Origin: a bacterium
GTDB taxonomy: Bacteria > Hinthialibacterota > Hinthialibacteria > Hinthialibacterales > Hinthialibacteraceae
Reading direction: 5' to 3'
Length of the DNA stretch: 64,000 bases
Assembly (NCBI GenBank): GCA_016125385.1
Contig: WGLV01000043.1
Coordinates: 48,050-112,049 of the forward strand
Part shown: positions 1 through 9,813 of the stretch, piece after piece
Position numbering within the stretch: the first letter of the stretch is position 1
Layout: every line of letters starts with the position of its first letter
The notes under the pieces: model-generated
Seen by the model: only the letters and a program-made list of their open reading frames with translations
What the model was told of the DNA's origin: nothing
Database searches by the model: none
Position numbers and translations under genes: made by a program

Positions 1-463
1 TGATTCCGCATTGCGCCGCGAGCTGAGGATATTGCGCGAAAGCAGGACCGCTCTCGGCGTTCATCACAAAAGGCGGGCGGCAATCGCACCAGGCGTCCGT
101 CCAGCGGCGCCCGAGCATCAGGTTGCGGGCGGCCGCCTCGGCGCCGCGCAATTCAGGGGAATACGCGGCGTACTCCGACCCGATCAACAGCCGTTCCTGC
201 CTGACCAGTTGCGTCACCCAGGGCCGTTCTTCCGGAAACAGATCGAGATAGGCCTTGAGCGGGTCGACGTTGATGAGGAAGAAACCATAATAGGGGTCGA
301 CGCGGCAGGCGAGCAGATGCTGGCGGATCATCGAGAGGTTGTGTTCGTAACACTCCGCCTGAGTCAGGTCGCCCGACAGACGCGCGACGCGAAGCGGCGC
401 GTAATATACGGCGGGCTTTTTCAATCGCCGGCCTTTAAAGACGGATCGTTTTCCCCAGAGCAT
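1..463 (-). CDS. GH38-like alpha-mannosidase family protein, 5' part (cut by window start)
   Basis: The reading frame is open from an ATG at 463 to the window edge (154 codons), with an in-frame TGA at 488-490 just upstream, so this is the N-terminal part. The visible protein resembles the N-terminal catalytic domain of family 38 alpha-mannosidases: a DPLKAYL segment after a hydrophobic strand, then 'VRQERLLIGSEY', then 'GAEAAARNLMLGRRW', then 'GPAFAQYPQLAAQCGI', which lines up in order with the family's E..W..LV..GR, E..IR.LL.G and FGHS.QLPQILK blocks. The family hydrolyses alpha-mannosides in glycans. The usual FGHS motif is degenerate, and the catalytic Asp region lies mostly outside the window. 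It is transcribed divergently from pdxA. Family assignment is by remembered motif order and is moderate at best. Confidence 0.5.
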   Translation of the reverse strand, partial: MLWGKRSVFKGRRLKKPAVYYAPLRVARLSGDLTQAECYEHNLSMIRQHLLACRVDPYYGFFLINVDPLKAYLDLFPEERPWVTQLVRQERLLIGSEYAAYSPELRGAEAAARNLMLGRRWTDAWCDCRPPFVMNAESGPAFAQYPQLAAQCGI

Positions 464-643
464 GCGATAGTTCCGCCGTTTGATTGTTCAGGTGACTGAA
501 ATCAGACGATCTTGCGTCCCAGAGGCTTTGGCGCCCCGGCTCGTGAATAGACATTCTTATTTCGAGAGCATAGCATACCAAAAGTACGACCTTCGGATAA
601 GGTTTGATTCATTCGAACCGCTTTAATAAAAAAGGATACAAGC

Positions 644-1657
644 ATGACGCCGATTCATCGACTGGCCATCACCATGGGAGACCCGGCGGGCGTTGGACCC
701 GAAATTATCGCGCGAGCGCTGGCGAAACCCGCGCAGGGCTTTGTTCCGCTGATCGTCGGCTCAGAGCGGGCGTTGCGGAGAGCGTTTGAATTCACCGGCG
801 TATCGTTTGACTATGACGTCGTCGATTCTCCCGCCGCCATCACCGGCGGCGGAGTGTATCTGATCAACGATGAAAGCAGCCTGGGCAGCGAGATTCCCCT
901 GGGGCGGGTCGACGCGGGCTGCGGCGACAGCGCGTTCCGCTGGCTCGACCGCGCCATCGGGCTCGCTCTCGAACGCAAGATCGATGCGATCGTGACGGCC
1001 CCGTTGCACAAGGTTTCTCTCAATCAGGCGGGTCATCATTACGCCGGACATACCGAAATTCTCGCCGAAAAAACCGCTACAAAAGAATACAGCCTGATGC
1101 TGATCGCGGGCGGGTTCCGCGTGGTTCACGTCACCTGCCACGTCGCGATGAAAGATGTGCCCTCATTACTCTCGCGGGAGCGGATCGTTATGACGATCGA
1201 TCTGTTTAACCAGGCGCTGTCCCGCATCGACGGCCAGGCACCGCGCATCGCGGTTTGCGCCTACAATCCTCATGGCGGAGAAGACGGGCTCTTTGGACGC
1301 GAGGAGATCGACGCCATCGCCCCTGCGGTGAAGGAATGCGTGGGACGCGGCGTTCAGGCGGAGGGGCCCTTCCCTTCCGATTCGATATTTCCTCAATTGC
1401 TGGGCGGGCGTTTCAACGGCGTCGTCGCGATGTATCACGATCAGGGGCATATTCCATTCAAGACCACCAACTTTCATTTCAATCCCGGAACCGGCGAATG
1501 GGAAACCGTCACCGGGGTGAACGTCACACTGGGGCTGCCCATCATCCGCACCTCGGTCGATCACGGCACGGCGTTCGACCTGGCGGGCACGGGCAAGGCA
1601 TCGGAGCGCTCGCTGATGGACGCCATTGAAACCGCGATGCTTTTGGCGAAGCGCTGA
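644..1657 (+). CDS. pdxA: 4-hydroxythreonine-4-phosphate dehydrogenase (PdxA family)
   Basis: A 337-residue protein of normal length. PdxA oxidises 4-phosphohydroxy-L-threonine with NAD and decarboxylates it, feeding PdxJ in DXP-dependent pyridoxal phosphate synthesis in the cytoplasm. Family motifs are in order: MGDPAGVGPE (11-20), VTAPLHK and GHTEILAE (about 118-150) with metal-ligand His residues, NPHGGE.GLFGREE (about 208-220), YHDQGHIPFK (about 265) and GLPIIRTSVDHGTAFDLAGTG near the C-terminus. The start has a good Shine-Dalgarno (AAGGA seven bases upstream). Homologues (PdxA2/DtnB types) act on D-erythronate or D-threonate 4-phosphate, and no pdxJ is visible here, so the substrate is not settled. 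The gene stands alone, divergent from the GH38-like gene. Confidence 0.9.
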   Translation: MTPIHRLAITMGDPAGVGPEIIARALAKPAQGFVPLIVGSERALRRAFEFTGVSFDYDVVDSPAAITGGGVYLINDESSLGSEIPLGRVDAGCGDSAFRWLDRAIGLALERKIDAIVTAPLHKVSLNQAGHHYAGHTEILAEKTATKEYSLMLIAGGFRVVHVTCHVAMKDVPSLLSRERIVMTIDLFNQALSRIDGQAPRIAVCAYNPHGGEDGLFGREEIDAIAPAVKECVGRGVQAEGPFPSDSIFPQLLGGRFNGVVAMYHDQGHIPFKTTNFHFNPGTGEWETVTGVNVTLGLPIIRTSVDHGTAFDLAGTGKASERSLMDAIETAMLLAKR

Positions 1658-1695
1658 TGCGTTTTTCAGGTATACTATCTTAAAAAAGCGTTACA

Positions 1696-1710
1696 CTCCG
1701 ATTTGCGGAG
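1696..1710 (+). promoter_or_regulatory. Small hairpin covering the ribosome binding site of the MNT gene
   Basis: CTCCG-ATTTG-CGGAG forms a 5-bp stem. Its right arm contains the GGAG that sits six bases before the ATG at 1717, so the stem would mask the ribosome binding site. A TATACT box at 1671-1676 could be the -10 of its promoter, but I see no matching -35. Function is inference. Confidence 0.35.
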
Positions 1711-1716
1711 ATTATT

Positions 1717-2055
1717 ATGCCAGTGGATTATTCAGACGACCTTGAACAGATCAAAAAAATCATCATCGGCTCATCCGACCCAAGACGAATTATCCTGTTC
1801 GGCTCAAGATGCAGGAATGACGCGCATATCGGCTCGGATATCGATCTGTTGATCGAAGCCAGTCATTCATTTGACTCCAATGCGCAACGCCGCAAAGAGA
1901 TCGCGGCGCTGTCACGCGCCCTCGCGCATATCCCGATTGACAAAGACATCCTGCTCTATTCAACCGAAGAAATTTCCCAGCACAAAAATTCAGTCAATCA
2001 TGTCATCGGCCGCGCGCTGCGCGAAGGGATCTGCCTTTATGAGCGGCGGCGCTGA
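1717..2055 (+). CDS. MNT-domain nucleotidyltransferase (antitoxin-type, HEPN partner)
   Basis: A 112-residue minimal nucleotidyltransferase. The defining GS-x10-DxD motif is complete: GSR at about 29-31 followed by SDIDLLIE (about 40-47). In characterised HEPN/MNT pairs the MNT protein is the antitoxin and inactivates the HEPN toxin by AMPylation of a tyrosine. The next gene starts inside this one, overlapping its last 17 bases in another frame, so the pair is translationally coupled, as expected for a toxin-antitoxin module. Base composition is somewhat AT-richer than the neighbours, fitting an acquired module. Whether this pair is an active toxin-antitoxin system or a housekeeping nucleotide-binding pair cannot be told from sequence. 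Confidence 0.85.
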   Translation: MPVDYSDDLEQIKKIIIGSSDPRRIILFGSRCRNDAHIGSDIDLLIEASHSFDSNAQRRKEIAALSRALAHIPIDKDILLYSTEEISQHKNSVNHVIGRALREGICLYERRR

Positions 2056-2428
2056 AGCGCTCACGATGTTGCAGTCGGCGCAACGCGATTTCAAAGCGTT
2101 ATGCGCAATGCTTGATCCAGAGACTTTCTCTGTGGAAATTTTCGGTTTCCATGCACAGCAGACAGTGGAAAAAGGCTTAAAGGCTTTAATTGCGTCTAAC
2201 GAAATTGAATATCCGCATACACACAAGTTAGATCAGCTTATACTTTTCGTGGAAAAACTGGGCACCGACGTTAGTGAGTTATGGGATTTTATTGAACTCG
2301 ATTCTTTCGCGGTTCAATACCGGTATGCGGCTTACGATCAATACGATGAAAATGTTGATCGAGAGGAAATCATTGAAGTTCTCGAACGGTTTCTGATTTT
2401 TGTCAGAGAATCCATAAAAGAGAAATGA
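2039..2428 (+). CDS. HEPN domain protein, partner of the upstream MNT
   Basis: A 129-residue protein starting at the ATG at 2039, inside the 3' end of the MNT gene. It has the HEPN core helix FHAQQTVEKGLKALI, then a THKLDQLI loop and a QYRYAAYDQYDE segment typical of the PF05168-like family. A longer frame upstream (from 1871) is the MNT gene read out of frame and is not real protein. The RX4-6H motif of RNase-active HEPN toxins is not evident, so RNase activity is uncertain. It ends ATGA with the start of the downstream peptidase gene, giving a three-gene coupled set. Most likely the toxin half of an HEPN/MNT pair. Confidence 0.8.
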   Translation: MSGGAEALTMLQSAQRDFKALCAMLDPETFSVEIFGFHAQQTVEKGLKALIASNEIEYPHTHKLDQLILFVEKLGTDVSELWDFIELDSFAVQYRYAAYDQYDENVDREEIIEVLERFLIFVRESIKEK

Positions 2429-3087
2429 TTCGCAGCCACCTTTTCTTTTATTGCATATTTCTTTCCATAAGCCTTCTCAATGGGTGTTCATCCACGTCCA
2501 ATCGAATGTCCTCTTCCAACCCTTCAAACATCCACGACCTCGTTTTATTGCGAGAAGTCGACCCGGCTATCGCCTTCGACGTGCGGTATGCGACCACAAA
2601 CAATTTTACCGGGCGGGTTTTGTACGATTGCGGCGAGGTGTATCTGTCGCGCAGAGCCGCCGAGCGGCTGAAACGCGTCAGCGAACGCCTCCGCCCGCTG
2701 GGGCTGCGGCTCAAAGTGTATGACGGGTACCGGCCCCTCTCCGTGCAGAAAAAATTATGGGCCATAGTCCCCGATGAGAACTACGTCGCCAATCCGGCGA
2801 AAGGTTCGAGGCATAACCGGGGCTGTTCGGTGGATCTCACGCTGATTGATGAGCGCGGCGAAGAACTCGAGATGCCCACGCCCTACGACGACTTCAGCGA
2901 ACGCGCGCATATCGATTCGCTGGACGTTTCGCGCGAAGCGATGGCGAATCATTTCATCCTGATGAAGGCGATGACGGCGGAGGGATATATTCCATTGCGT
3001 ACCGAATGGTGGCATTTCGACGCGCCCGGCTGGGAGCAACACCCCATCCTCGACGTGGACCCGTGCGAGTTATCGGGCGTTGAATAA
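2425..3087 (+). CDS. D-alanyl-D-alanine dipeptidase, VanX/DdpX type (M15D), lipoprotein
   Basis: A 220-residue zinc peptidase that splits D-Ala-D-Ala. The zinc and catalytic residues of the family are present: SRHNRGCSVD (H130, D137) and EWWHFD (E194 base, H197 ligand), plus GYRP (about 101-104), which carries the active-site Arg. The N-terminus is a lipoprotein signal ending LLNGC with Cys21, so it probably acts in the periplasm or on a membrane face rather than in the cytosol like enterococcal VanX. No vanH, vanA or VanRS-like regulators are nearby. A role in peptidoglycan dipeptide scavenging is therefore more likely than glycopeptide resistance. The start overlaps the HEPN stop by four bases. 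Confidence 0.9.
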   Translation: MIRSHLFFYCIFLSISLLNGCSSTSNRMSSSNPSNIHDLVLLREVDPAIAFDVRYATTNNFTGRVLYDCGEVYLSRRAAERLKRVSERLRPLGLRLKVYDGYRPLSVQKKLWAIVPDENYVANPAKGSRHNRGCSVDLTLIDERGEELEMPTPYDDFSERAHIDSLDVSREAMANHFILMKAMTAEGYIPLRTEWWHFDAPGWEQHPILDVDPCELSGVE

Positions 3088-3105
3088 CAGCGTGAATGAA
3101 CGCAT

Positions 3106-4293
3106 TCAGCGGGCCGCGCTTCCCTGCTTTTTCCGTAACAGGTCCTGATAGAGTTCGTCCAGATCGCGAATCAGGCGTTCGACGGCGTACTTCCGTAGCG
3201 TCTCCTCCTGCGCGCGGCGTCCCATGTCCGCGAGCGAAGGCTCGGCCAGCGCGCGCAGAAACGCCTCGGAGATCGACCCGACGTTGTACGGCTCGGCGAT
3301 GAAGCCGGTGACGCCGTCTTCGATGAGTTCCGGCACGCCGCCGACGCGCGTGGCGACCACCGGCTTTCCTGAAGAAAGCGCCTCGATCACCGCGACGGGC
3401 AGGCCTTCGTTGCCGGAGGTCAGCGCCACCAGGTCGAGCGCCTGATAGACCCGGGCGCGGTCGTCGCGAAAGCCGGTGAAAACGAGGCGATGAGTGATGT
3501 TCAGATCGCGGGCGAGCGACTCCAGTTCGGGCCGAAGTTCTCCGTCTCCCACGATAACGAAATACACGCCGGGGTGACATTCCAACACCGCCGGGATGGC
3601 GCGGAACAGGTCTTCATGGCGTTTGATGGGGACCATGCGGGCGATCATCCCCACCGCGATGGCGCCATCCGGGATTCCCCACTGCTGGCGCAGCGCGGCG
3701 CCGGATTCGGGCGGCTCGGCGCGGAACGGTTCGAGTTCCAGCCCGAGGGGGATGGTGACGTCTTTCTCTTCATCGCCCACGCCGTAGCGAAGCAAATCCT
3801 GCCGGCAGCTCTCGCTGACCGCGATGATCTTGTCGCATCGCCGCGCGAGAAAGCGCTCAATCGAACGGAACAGCTCCGTCTTCCACGGGCTGAAGTAGCC
3901 GTGCAGCACATGGCCGTGAAAGGTGTGTATCACCACCGGAACCCCCGCCAGCCAGGCGGCCAGCCGCCCCACCGTGCCCGCCTTGGCGGTATGCGTATGG
4001 ACGACGTCGGGCTTTTCGCGCCGGATGACGCGGTAGAGTTTCCATAACGTGGCGAGATCGCGAATCGGGTTCAACTCTCGCCCCAGCGCGGGCAGAATGA
4101 ACGGTTCCACGCCCTTCTCATTGGCGAGGTCGTGCATATCGCCTTCGTCGGGGCCTTCGACGCCGCTGACCAGCACGGTTTCATAGCGTTCAGGGTCGAG
4201 TCCGGCGGTGAGCAGGATGACGTGAATCGCGGGGCCGCCGACGTTGAGGCGGGCGATCACGCGCAGTATTTTCGTTTTTCGCGGCGGGTTCAT
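3106..4293 (-). CDS. Glycosyltransferase family 4 (GT-B fold)
   Basis: A 395-residue retaining glycosyltransferase. The N-terminal domain has an acceptor-side glycine loop (RLNVGGPAIHV) and HTHTAKAGTVGRLAAW. The C-terminal domain carries EGLPVAVIEALSSGKPVVA and GGVPELIEDGVTGF, the nucleotide-sugar binding EX7E region of GT4 enzymes. The ATG at 4293 is chosen because it directly precedes the first beta strand (KILRVIARL); an in-frame TTG at 4356 would add 21 unlikely residues. The probable role is cell-surface or exopolysaccharide glycan assembly. Donor and acceptor cannot be named. It is convergent with the upstream peptidase gene. Confidence 0.88.
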   Translation of the reverse strand: MNPPRKTKILRVIARLNVGGPAIHVILLTAGLDPERYETVLVSGVEGPDEGDMHDLANEKGVEPFILPALGRELNPIRDLATLWKLYRVIRREKPDVVHTHTAKAGTVGRLAAWLAGVPVVIHTFHGHVLHGYFSPWKTELFRSIERFLARRCDKIIAVSESCRQDLLRYGVGDEEKDVTIPLGLELEPFRAEPPESGAALRQQWGIPDGAIAVGMIARMVPIKRHEDLFRAIPAVLECHPGVYFVIVGDGELRPELESLARDLNITHRLVFTGFRDDRARVYQALDLVALTSGNEGLPVAVIEALSSGKPVVATRVGGVPELIEDGVTGFIAEPYNVGSISEAFLRALAEPSLADMGRRAQEETLRKYAVERLIRDLDELYQDLLRKKQGSAAR

Positions 4294-4471
4294 GCGGGTA
4301 CGCTCGATCAGTTGAGGATGCGCTTTTGATGCTAGCGCGATCCCGCCGCCCGCCAACCCCCGCCATTCAAATCTCCGGCCAAAGCGGATTTCTTCAAGGC
4401 GTTGTCATGAATATCCTCTACAATTCATCACAAGAGAACGGATCACACAATACGGCAACAGGGGTTTCGCT

Positions 4472-5161
4472 ATGAATTTCACCTATCGCGACGTCGCTGG
4501 AATGATCGATCACTCGCTATTGAATCCAACGCTGGATATCCACGAACTGGAAGCGGGCTGCCGGATGGCGCTCGCGTATGAAACCGCCAGCGTGTGTATT
4601 TTGCCCTACGCCTTGCCTCTCTGCGCCGAAATTTTGCGCGGCAGCCAGGTTAAAGCCAGCACGACCATCGGGTTCCCTCACGGGGGCCAGGCTGTTTCCG
4701 TCAAGATCGCCGAAGCCGAACAGGCGCTCAAAGACGGAGGCGAAGAACTCGACATGGTGATCAACATCAGTAAGACGCTCAGCGGCGACTGGAACTACAT
4801 CCGGAATGAAATCGGCCTGCTGACTCAGGCCGTTCACGCCCGTGGTCAAAAAATCAAGGTCATTTTTGAAAACTGTTATCTCAACGATGAACAGAAAATC
4901 CGTTTGTGTGAAATCTGCGGCGAAATCGGCGTGGACTGGGTCAAGACGTCGACCGGCTACGGCGCGGGCGGAGCGACGATGGAAGATCTCGAGTTGATGC
5001 GCAAACATTCGCCCGCTCACGTTCAGATCAAGGCGGCGGGCGGAATTCGCGATCTCGACGCGTTGCTAAAAGTTCGCGCGCTGGGCGTCACGCGTTGCGG
5101 AGCCTCGAAAACAAAAGACATTCTGGACGAGTGCAAGCGCAGGCTGTCCGCGCAATCATAA
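4472..5161 (+). CDS. deoC: Deoxyribose-phosphate aldolase
   Basis: A 229-residue class I aldolase that cleaves 2-deoxyribose 5-phosphate to glyceraldehyde 3-phosphate and acetaldehyde in deoxynucleoside catabolism. The Schiff-base lysine is in VKTSTGYG (K158), and the second active-site lysine in IKAAGGIRD (K187). IDHSLLNPT near the N-terminus and GFPHGG (about 68-73) are family signatures. It stands alone, convergent with secG, and no other deo genes are in the window. Confidence 0.95.
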   Translation: MNFTYRDVAGMIDHSLLNPTLDIHELEAGCRMALAYETASVCILPYALPLCAEILRGSQVKASTTIGFPHGGQAVSVKIAEAEQALKDGGEELDMVINISKTLSGDWNYIRNEIGLLTQAVHARGQKIKVIFENCYLNDEQKIRLCEICGEIGVDWVKTSTGYGAGGATMEDLELMRKHSPAHVQIKAAGGIRDLDALLKVRALGVTRCGASKTKDILDECKRRLSAQS

Positions 5162-5163
5162 GG

Positions 5164-5206
5164 TGAGAAAAAATAACAACGGCCCGGGGATGACCCCGAG
5201 CCGTTG
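5164..5206 (-). terminator. Rho-independent terminator after secG
   Basis: Read on the minus strand, a GC-rich stem (arms 5177-5189 and 5194-5206, one mismatch region, ATGA loop) is followed by TTATTTTTT. It closes the gap-pgk-secG operon and lies between convergent genes. Confidence 0.8.
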
Positions 5207-5239
5207 GATAAGACGAATGACGAATGAAACGCGCCCGAA

Positions 5240-5674
5240 TTACTGCTGAGGCTGGTCTCCAGCCGGCTGCTGGGCCGCCTGATCCGCCTGATCCTGAGCG
5301 GGCGCGGCTTCCTGTGAGGCCTCGCCGCCCGCCGCGGGCAGAGTCGCATCGGCCTTGTTGGAGTTAGCCTGCTGAACCACGTCGGAAACCGTTCCGCCGA
5401 CCGCGTCAGCCTGATTCAACAGCAGACTGTTCTGAGCGGAGGGAGGGCGCACCGTCGTCAGGGCGATGCTGGTCACCGCGAAAGCCAGTGAAAGACCGAT
5501 GGTGATTTTAATCAGGACGTTCATTCCGCCCGAAGCGCCGAACAGGCTGTCGCCCGCGCCCACCGAACCAAAGGCGCCGGAAAGACCCATGCCCTTGTTG
5601 GATTGAATAAGGACGAAAAAGACCAGCCCTACACAGATGACGATATGAACGAGGCAGAGTAAGTAATACAACAT
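5240..5674 (-). CDS. secG: Preprotein translocase subunit SecG
   Basis: A 144-residue inner-membrane protein with two membrane segments (about 3-21 and 50-72) around the conserved cytoplasmic loop [14 protein letters not shown] and GAGDSLFG, which mark SecG. SecG associates with SecYE and speeds SecA-driven export. The C-terminal tail (about 100-144) is low-complexity Ala, Gln and Pro, longer than in E. coli SecG. It follows pgk by 12 bases, so it shares the glycolytic operon, a common arrangement in bacteria. A strong terminator follows. Confidence 0.93.
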   Translation of the reverse strand: MLYYLLCLVHIVICVGLVFFVLIQSNKGMGLSGAFGSVGAGDSLFGASGGMNVLIKITIGLSLAFAVTSIALTTVRPPSAQNSLLLNQADAVGGTVSDVVQQANSNKADATLPAAGGEASQEAAPAQDQADQAAQQPAGDQPQQ

Positions 5675-5686
5675 CGATTCGGCTCC

Positions 5687-6874
<1,188 letters not shown>

Positions 6875-7016
6875 CGTTCATGCCTCGGCGTTGGAGTGGT
6901 GATTCGATCGATGAATCCAGCGTAAGGGCGAGCCGAACCGGGGCGCGAATCGCGCCGCGTCGGCTCATACCCGGCAAAGCATTGTACGCCAAAAATCACG
7001 GGGGTAAAGCAAACGA

Positions 7017-7039
7017 GGGGCCGCCACCCGGGCGGCCCC
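7017..7039 (-). terminator. Hairpin after gap (possible attenuating terminator)
   Basis: GGGGCCGCC-CGGGT-GGCGGCCCC on the minus strand is a perfect 9-bp GC stem just after the gap stop, followed by TCGTTTGCTTTAC with only a weak T tract. It may partly terminate and lower pgk-secG expression relative to gap. Confidence 0.55.
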
Positions 7040-7064
7040 ATCGAAGCAATTCGAATTGGACAGC

Positions 7065-8111
<1,047 letters not shown>

Positions 8112-8290
8112 TCAATATGTTGAGCATACGCGCCGTGTTTACGAACTCATTCAGACTGAACGCCTTCGCGCCAGTCAAACGGGTATGGTACACGCGGGTT
8201 GGCCAAAACCGAAGGCGGGGAACGCGCGGGGCGGGATTCTTACGAAAAACTTACAGAGAATACATGGCTTAGAGCTGGAGACGCCTTTGC

Positions 8291-8334
8291 GCCGCAAGAC
8301 GCCGAGGCGAACGAGCGCCCCGGCGTCTTGCGGC
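8291..8334. terminator. Long perfect inverted repeat, probable terminator of the FGE-like gene
   Basis: GCCGCAAGACGCCG (8291-8304) pairs perfectly with CGGCGTCTTGCGGC (8321-8334) across a 16-base loop. It starts five bases beyond the end of the minus-strand FGE-like gene. Neither side has a clear T tract, so termination strength is uncertain. Confidence 0.55.
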
Positions 8335-8338
8335 GGGT

Positions 8339-9169
8339 TTATTTATAGTCTTCCCATTTCTTGAGGAACGATTCGGGCGCGATCATGACGAGACGCATAC
8401 CGTAATTATTGGGTCCTTCCGTTGGGACGCCAAACCGTAGTTTCGAGCAGCATCCCCTATCCCCAACATTATTGTATGCGAAATTACATCCCGCAGTAAT
8501 TTTAAATGACCCATTTGCGGGCCCTTGTGGATCAACGGCGGGTTCCGTCGGCCATGATTGATCGACCCAATCCTGACACCATTCACTTACCCCTCTGGCG
8601 GAATCGAATATTCCCCAGGCATTTGAAGTGTCCTGAGTAACCGGAAGCGGAATACTACTGGCAGGATGCGTCGAAGCCGGCGTTGTCCCTCTCGGGATCG
8701 CATCCATCCAGCACTCGCTCTCCCCCGCTTTAAAGGCGTATTCCAGTTCGGCGCTGGTGGGAAGCCTGAACTCACCAACCCCCAAGCGGTTCAAACGGCC
8801 AACAAAGTCCTGGCATTCATACCAATTCACTAAGGTTTGGGGATAATTGTCTTGCTGGTTGATGGCCGTATGGGGAACACCGCCCGCGTAGGTCCAATGA
8901 GCCACCGTGACCTCATATTTGCTCAAAAAGAATGGATGCGTCAGCGTCACCTCGCAGGTTCTGGCGCCGAGTTGCATCGTGAACTTGCCGGGTGGAATCA
9001 GGACGAAATCGAGCGGAACGGCGCCTTCCGGCAGATCGGGAATATCGACGCGAACCTCGCGCATGCCGGTTTCGGGGTTCACGCCCAGATCGATCAGCTC
9101 GAAACTGTAAGTAGAGGGAATCAGCAGAGTAAAAGCCAGAATCGCCAGTAACCGAGAAACGTTTTTCAT
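8339..9169 (-). CDS. Secreted formylglycine-generating-enzyme (SUMF1/FGE-sulfatase) fold protein
   Basis: A 276-residue protein with a Sec signal (about 1-22). The FGE-sulfatase fold is recognised from LIPPGKFTM, SKYEVTVAHW, EFRLPTSAELEYAFKAG, FDSARGVSEWCQDW and a C-terminal YGMRLV. True FGEs convert a sulfatase Cys to formylglycine using a copper-binding Cys pair near the C-terminus. Here the usual RGGSW box reads ITAGC and the following arginine block reads RGCCSKLRFG, so the catalytic motif is altered. No sulfatase is nearby. A binding or structural role is at least as likely as catalysis. The start at 9169 puts the signal peptide first. Confidence 0.8.
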   Translation of the reverse strand: MKNVSRLLAILAFTLLIPSTYSFELIDLGVNPETGMREVRVDIPDLPEGAVPLDFVLIPPGKFTMQLGARTCEVTLTHPFFLSKYEVTVAHWTYAGGVPHTAINQQDNYPQTLVNWYECQDFVGRLNRLGVGEFRLPTSAELEYAFKAGESECWMDAIPRGTTPASTHPASSIPLPVTQDTSNAWGIFDSARGVSEWCQDWVDQSWPTEPAVDPQGPANGSFKITAGCNFAYNNVGDRGCCSKLRFGVPTEGPNNYGMRLVMIAPESFLKKWEDYK

Positions 9170-9320
9170 GATGATCACCACGTTGGTTGACAGAGTTGAA
9201 AGCCAGCAAATGCGCGTAACGTCACACAATTTACAATATCATAAATCAGGAGCTCGTATCAACTGTTTTAATAGATTTTCTTACACGGGGGAGAACCGCA
9301 CCGCTTCTGAACCGGACTGT

Positions 9321-9743
9321 TTATTCCTTGCGCCAGGCGACGTTGAGGAAACGTTCGAGGTAGCCGTTGGCGAGAAAGTGCTCCAGCGCCTCTTCGGTCC
9401 CCGCCTGGTTCATGCCCCAGACGGCGGCTTTGGGGTCTTTGTCGGCGAGGGTGAAATGGACGAAGGCGCGCTGCGAGCCGGTCCACACCACCGGGATGCG
9501 GTTGTAAAACTCGGCGGCGGCGGTGTTGACGCCGGGCCCGCCCACCAGCACCGCCGCGCAGGCGTGAAAGAGGGGGTTATCCATAAACCAGCGGTCTGAG
9601 ACGACGATGGCCTTCTGGTAAGCGTTGCCGCCCTGCGAGTCGATGCGGCTCTTGAGGGTGTAGGCGAGCGGCCGGTCTTTTTCTTCCGGCCCCAGTTCAG
9701 AACCGGTGACAATCAATACGGTATCGGTGACGTCAATCTGCAT
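9321..9743 (-). CDS. Conserved-looking protein of unknown function
   Basis: A 140-residue soluble protein with no signal peptide or membrane segment. It opens with a hydrophobic strand (TVLIVTGSELG) and has a central VLVGGPGVNTAAAEFYNRIP that looks like a Rossmann-type loop between strands. A second strand, PKAAVWGMNQAG, leads into a terminal amphipathic helix. I do not recognise the family. Codon use matches neighbouring genes, and overlapping frames do not show this strand-helix pattern, so it is probably real. It follows the aminotransferase gene on the same strand after 70 bases. Confidence 0.65.
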   Translation of the reverse strand: MQIDVTDTVLIVTGSELGPEEKDRPLAYTLKSRIDSQGGNAYQKAIVVSDRWFMDNPLFHACAAVLVGGPGVNTAAAEFYNRIPVVWTGSQRAFVHFTLADKDPKAAVWGMNQAGTEEALEHFLANGYLERFLNVAWRKE

Positions 9744-9813
9744 GTGAGTTCCAATTCAATTCATGAACGCATGGTGAGGCGTGAAATGATCAACGCATAT
9801 CAACCGCCGGGCG

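Noticed and set aside
2425..3087. Glycopeptide-resistance (van) gene cluster
   Set aside because: Only a VanX-type peptidase with a lipoprotein signal is present. vanH, vanA-type ligase and VanRS regulators are absent nearby.
4294..4356. Extended GT4 start at a TTG (4356)
   Set aside because: It adds 21 non-conserved residues before the first Rossmann strand, and an ATG lies at 4293 at the normal family position.
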